Program-made: the position numbers and the translations under genes
In this document: positions 59,005 to 64,000 of the stretch, in pieces
Position numbering within the stretch: position 1 is the stretch's first letter
How the letters are laid out: each line of letters starts with the position of its first letter
Notes under the pieces: model-generated
What the model was told of the DNA's origin: nothing
Databases searched by the model: none
What the model saw: the letters and a program-made list of their open reading frames with translations, nothing else
DNA from: Melastoma dodecandrum
Taxonomy: Eukaryota > Streptophyta > Magnoliopsida > Myrtales > Melastomataceae
Assembly (NCBI GenBank): GCA_029817715.1
Contig: JARUPY010000539.1
Coordinates: forward strand, 4,067,501 to 4,131,500
DNA: 64,000 bases
Direction of reading: 5' to 3'

Positions 59005-60405
59005 GAGGGAGGAAACAGTGAGTGTGGGGAATGGGAGTCAGTCGGTGGAGCCTCGAGTGGGTAGATCTGGAGCCTCCTTCCCAGCTCCACCGCGGCGGCC
59101 AATTGCTGAGCTGTGTGTTCTTCAAGTAAACAGCAAAATAAGACTCTTTGGGAAGGAAGGAAGGAAGGAACCAACCAAAAACGAAGGAAGATGGTTCAGT
59201 CCAGACCCCAACCCCGGATGCCTCCCTCCCTAACTAAAACACACCACCGCCCCAAGCTTAAAACTCCGAGTAGTCAGTCTAATCTATCTTTTGACTTTTT
59301 AGTAATTCAAGATAATAATATTAATAATAATATTTAATTTAACAATAAATTATCTCCCACCAAAAACAAAAAAAAAAAACACAGCGGAGTGATTCCGTGT
59401 AGCGTGATTTATACAAAGTTGTTCCCATCGATAACGGCCGGGGCACGTCCAGCGAATGCGAGAAAGCGATGTTGGTGGGCGCAGCCGTCGGCATGTGTGT
59501 TTGTTTTACATTAATATATTTTATACCTATTTTTTTATTAAAATGTTGGGGGTTACTTTACGATTAGAGGCCTGTTAATAAAAAAAAAATCACAAAATAA
59601 AATAAATAACTTTAAAATTTTCCAAATACAGTTTCAAAATTCGGACCAGTTAAATTTTGTAAAAAAAAAAATCCAACTTATAAAATTCGATTAATAGAAC
59701 TTCTAAAATTCGGTTTTAAAAAATCGTATTCTAAAATTTTCAAAATTATTTGTTTTATTTATAAATATTTTTCCGAATAACCTAGTTTTTCATTTTCTAG
59801 CATAACTCGTAGAAATAGAAGGGCAAAAAAATTGAGGGGGGGGGGGATAAATAGTTAAAAGTTAAAACACCTCCGGCTCTATTGGGCACGCTCATGACAG
59901 CTCAAAGAGAGAGAATGAGAGAATGGGCCAATGGAAGACGTTTTAGGAATTGGACCAGACCCCGACCCAAAGCCCTCCCTCTCTCCCAAGTCTCATCGTC
60001 TCAACTCCCTCCCCCCACCCCCACTCGCAAGTCTTCTTCCCTTCCTTTCTTTCTTTCTTTCCTCGTCGACTCCTCCCCCTTTTCCCTCATCGTCTCCTCC
60101 TCCGCCACTCCTCATCCCAACCTTCCCTCCCCCACCGGTTGCAACGCCAGAACCACTGTTCTAACACATGCGGATTCCTCGACGGCGTCCTCGCCAGGCA
60201 CCGTGAGGGAGGGGACCGGTTGTTGTGGTGCTGTCATTCCTCTTCTCTCTCCCTACCCCCCCCCCCCACCCCCAAGCGGACTCCTGGCTGCGGTTAGATC
60301 TACTTCTTCGTTTCTGTCCCTGCTTTTTTGAAGCGGATGTGGTTGCGGCTGCTTCTGCGTCTGCGGTTTCGTCGTTTGTGATTATTGACCTCGAAGCGCT
60401 CAAAG
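59005..60405. other. divergent intergenic region between GT92 and SIN3-like genes
   Basis: GT92 leader (59005 to about 59230), an AT-rich middle (59280-59870) with poly-G at about 59838-59848, then a C/T-rich leader (59950-60405) of the SIN3-like gene. The long open frame 59882-60331 follows CT-rich composition and is not considered coding. Confidence 0.5.
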
Positions 60406-63400
60406 ATGAAGCGGTCTCGAGACGATGTTTACATGACGTCCCCGGTGAAGCGCCCTATGATCTCCTCCCGAGGGGATGCGTGAGTTCCATCCTAAATTTG
60501 TCTTTCTGTTTGCTTGCGTTCGGTCGACTGGTTCTAATTTTCTTTCCTGTCGCTGCAAATGTGTTCACCTGTGGGAATTGACACGGGAAAACTATCTTTT
60601 CCTCTATTGTAAATGGCTGAACTGTTCTATTGTGTTGATCTTCCTGAAGGTCTGGACAATCCCAGGCCTTGGAAGGCGGGGCGCAGAAGTTGACGACGAA
60701 TGATGCCTTGGCATACCTGAAAGCAGTCAAGGAAATTTTTGAAGATAGGCGAGAAAAGTATGACGACTTCCTGGAAGTAATGAAAGATTTTAAGGCACAA
60801 AGGTGTGTTAATAAGGACATTCTCAATCACCAGCCGCCTGGTCTTTCGGAAAAGCAATGGTTCGATTTCGAACTGATCCCAACTTTCCTTTTAATTTCTC
60901 GGGTGCAGAGTTGATACAGCAGGTGTCATAGGAAGGGTTAAGGAGTTATTCAAGGGACACAGGGAACTGATTTTAGGGTTCAATGCGTTCCTACCAAAGG
61001 GATATGAGATAACTCTTCCTCCTGAAACCGAAAAGCGGCCTCCACCCAAGAAGCCCATCGAGTTTGAAGAAGCCATCAACTTTGTTAACAAAATTAAGGT
61101 TTGGACTCATATCTTGATGCAGACGTGCTTGCGAGTTTCTTCTGGTGCTGACTTAGAGATTTTACATTTATCTGCAGACTCGTTTTCAAGGTGATGATCA
61201 TGTTTATAAGTCATTCTTAGATGTTTTGAATATGTATCGGAAGGAAAATAAATCCATTCGTGAGGTTTATCAGGAGGTACATTTTTGCTTTTCTTCACCG
61301 TCACTCCATTTACACATACCACATCTTCTAAGGGCAAGCAAGCGTTGTCGGTCTTTAATTTGATATTGTGATCTGTGGCATCTTGTCTTTTACAGGTTGC
61401 AGTTCTATTCAGAGAACATACGGACCTCCTGGACGAATTCGCCCATTTTTTGCCTGATAATTCTTTGGCTACATCAACTGTAATCCCCCTGTCATGGAGA
61501 AGTTCTTTCGTACGCGAGAGGGCCTCAACAATGCCCTATGATCGGCTGAACCCCATGGACAAGGTTACCACCCTTTTAAGACAGAAGTTCCAATTTTTTT
61601 CTCAGAAGCACACCCGACAATGTGCTTTTCCTTCTTTTTTCAGAGAGATAGGATTGACCAAGACCATAATGACGACTGGCGTGATACTGACCATGATAAG
61701 CCTTTGTTAAGAGCTGAAAGAGATCTCCAAAAGAGTGTGGAGAGAGAAAGAGATTACAGAGTTGATAGAGTTAGGAGAGAACAGGAGTGTGAAAATCACA
61801 ACCATGATGATGTTAGCTCTAGGAATATCAACTTGCAACATTATCTTAACAAGCGGAAAACGTTTCATCTACCCAGTGACCATATGTATCGCAACAATGA
61901 AGGAGAAGAAAAGGCCCATGTTCTTTTTGGTTCATCTACATTTCACGATAAAGCTTCCAGAAAAGGTAAGTAACAAGTCTTCCAATAGTCAATGTGTTGT
62001 GGGGGGGAGTGCCCATGAGTAAATCGTTCATAGTTGCTGCCTCACTAGACAGTACATCTTTCTCGATATATACTGAACTAGATTGGAGAATAAACTGAGA
62101 CATTTTGGAGCTACAAAAAGAATGTTGGGTTGGTTTTCGGAAAAGAAAATAGCAATCCTTTGGAAAAAAAAAGTATTCCAATTAAAAAATTTTTGGAGAG
62201 AGAAACTTGCAAAGGGTAAAGAATAGGCATCGTTGAATCAGTCACATAGGGTTTTCACCAATTATAGTATTTGTTTAGTAAATCAGATTGTACTTGGTGT
62301 ATTTCTTTTACCATGGTACATGCCTGTATGAGCAATAATACTTTGGTGTTATGCTGTCAAAGTTTGACCTGTATATGGGGAACAAACTTGTTTTAATAGA
62401 AGAAAAGGTCATTTGTCAATAGAACTGCTGTAGGAGGCATATGTTTTAAAAGGTGTTATATATTTTGGTAAAAAGGATTGCACTTTGTTGTTTCTTTACA
62501 GTGGAGTGGAATGTGTCTCTATGATGAATTCACAGATTGTGTTTTGTTGAAGTTAAAGTAAACCTTTTCTTTTGGGAAGTGCACCTATTTTAAAATAAGA
62601 AAATATCGGCCTTAACATGAAAGGTCTTTTTCCGGTCAAGTGTAATCTACAAACCACTGATTGCACTAACTACCGTGCTTTTGCGGCGTGGCAGACACCT
62701 ACAACAAAGAAGTGGCTTTCTTTGACAAAGTTAAAGAAAAGTTGAGCAGTCCAGATGATTTCCAGGAACTTATGAGATGCCTTCATATATTCCGGGAAGG
62801 AATCATCTCGCGCTCAGAGCTGCAGACACTGGTACGAGAATTATTTGTGGGTGTATTTGTTTGTCGGGAAACATTTTGCTGGAGGCAGCAATACACCAGC
62901 ATAATATTTTCTGCTTCACTGCTAGTAAAAGTAGAATACAGGGGATGTTAAGTTATTTAAACTACAATAATTGCAATTGGCTGCTTGAGCTAACTCTGTG
63001 TAGGTCACGGTGATCACAGATATCCTACTTTACCAAGAGCATGCTTTTGTCATCATCTTCTGACCAGGAGTTTTTTTCCTTGAGTATTGTCAATTTAGTT
63101 GCAAAATATTATTAGAATTTAGAATGCTAATGTGCTCGTAAGAGTGATCACTAATAATTGCTGTCCAGTTTTGGCAATTCAAGATAGAAAATGTGGGGCG
63201 ATTTGCTCTTTGACTTGTTTCAGGGTTATTAGTCACATATTGAATTTCATTATCCTGTTTTGGCTTGAGTTTCTGATAAAATTTATGCATTACAATGAAA
63301 AGACTGCACTCTATGATTTATATGTTGTCTGAGCTTTCCTAATGATGTACTATCCTTGTTCAGGCGATTGATTTGATTGGTAAATATCCCGAACTTATGG

Positions 63401-64000
63401 ATGGGCTAAGTGAATTTCTAGCACACTGTGACAAGGATGGTAAGTTTCAGAGTGACAATCCGGAACTTTCATGTTTAAAGCTGTGGTACTGGTGAAGTTT
63501 TACTTGCTTTTTTTATTAGCTGCTTTCACAAGTATGTGCTCAGTGAATTGTGCAGTCGTTTCAGGTTGGTCAGGTGCAGTAGAACTGTATTGAAGTATAA
63601 TTTGTGACTCTCCAAGAATTTTGGGTTCTCTCTAATTACAAAATATTTTTCTTGATGTTTTTCAAAGGAGGAGATGTTCTACAGTCAATGAAGTACGAGG
63701 AGAAAGATAGGGAACAAAATCATGGGAAAGATGGACAGGTCAGGGATATAGATCGCGAAATTCATGAACAAGTTAGCCTAGATAAGTCTAGAGATGCCCA
63801 GAAGATGATGCTTTTCTCTTCCAAGGATAAGTATTTAGCAAAACCAATCAATGAGCTTGACCTTTCCAACTGTGAGCGCTGCACTCCCAGTTATCGTCTA
63901 CTACCTAAGAATGTACGGAAATATGTTTGTTTTTTCTCTTTTGGTAAACACATGGTAAATAGAAAGATTGATAGATATCATCTATCTATTGTCGTGCAGT
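60406..64000 (+). CDS. SIN3-like (paired amphipathic helix) transcriptional co-repressor, 5' part
   Basis: Nine complete coding exons in the window: 60406-60479, 60650-60802, 60909-61098, 61178-61276, 61396-61563, 61644-61965, 62695-62831, 63364-63439 and 63668-63912. The tenth starts at the last base (acceptor TGCAG at 63995-63999). In phase, 488 codons so far; family proteins are ~1,300-1,400 residues. SIN3 scaffolds histone deacetylase complexes in the nucleus. It starts [18 protein letters not shown] like plant SNL proteins. PAH1 lies at about residues 36-104 ([20 protein letters not shown]), PAH2 at about 123-193 ([20 protein letters not shown]), a charged Arg/Asp linker follows, and PAH3 at about 340-410. 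The beginning of the SIN3/HDAC-interaction region ([20 protein letters not shown]) closes the window. Incomplete only because the window ends. Confidence 0.93.

Noticed and set aside
59882..60331. 149-codon plus-strand frame before the SIN3-like gene
   Set aside because: Ser/Pro/Leu-rich translation of a C/T-rich leader; stops before the SIN3 start and resembles no protein.

Overview
This is nuclear DNA from a flowering plant. The evidence is a chloroplast-targeted nuclear psbY gene, spliced genes with GT-AG introns, plant-only families (PERK kinase, ALA3-type flippase, raffinose-synthase-like protein, NOI protein) and plant LTR retrotransposons. Gene bodies are GC-richer than the very AT-rich spacers. 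The species cannot be named from the sequence; a eudicot-like plant with a compact genome is an inference. Exon structures were built by hand from splice sites, reading-frame phase and remembered family sequences. No search was run.

Layout. 0-9 kb: an intact psbY gene, then a decayed, intron-containing KCR (3-ketoacyl-CoA reductase) pseudogene. A deletion-derivative Copia element with LTRs, primer site and target duplication sits inside it, together with a second LTR-like insertion. Next come a 72-residue NOI/RIN4-like gene with a 9-base first coding exon and a degenerate polygalacturonase fragment. 9.9-15 kb: a pantothenate kinase pseudogene, then an intact nucleoredoxin gene. 15.3-17.3 kb: a 1,961-bp solo LTR about 330 bp upstream of the nucleoredoxin start. 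18-22 kb: a small membrane-protein candidate and a complete PERK receptor-like kinase. 25.3-26.9 kb: a complete beta-carbonic anhydrase. 27.8-32.8 kb: an exact 412-bp tandem duplication abutting a 4.13-kb Mutator-like element with ~280-bp terminal inverted repeats and a 9-bp target duplication. That element carries a broken transposase gene and a GRF-zinc-finger/coiled-coil gene facing each other.

36.8-64 kb is a gene-rich stretch: a raffinose-synthase/SIP-like GH36 gene (13 coding exons), an ALA3-type P4-ATPase (27 exons, 1,229 residues) with a long intronic hairpin, a PP2A catalytic subunit (6 exons, 306 residues), a plant-specific single-pass membrane protein of unknown function (4 exons, 179 residues), a single-exon GT92 glycosyltransferase, and the 5' part of a SIN3-like co-repressor gene that runs off the right edge.

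The genes do not form a pathway or operon; this is ordinary plant gene order. The most notable material is the layered transposon history (nested insertions, solo LTR, MULE plus tandem duplication), the three decayed genes (KCR, polygalacturonase, pantothenate kinase) and the near-perfect hairpin inside the flippase gene. I found no convincing wholly novel system.
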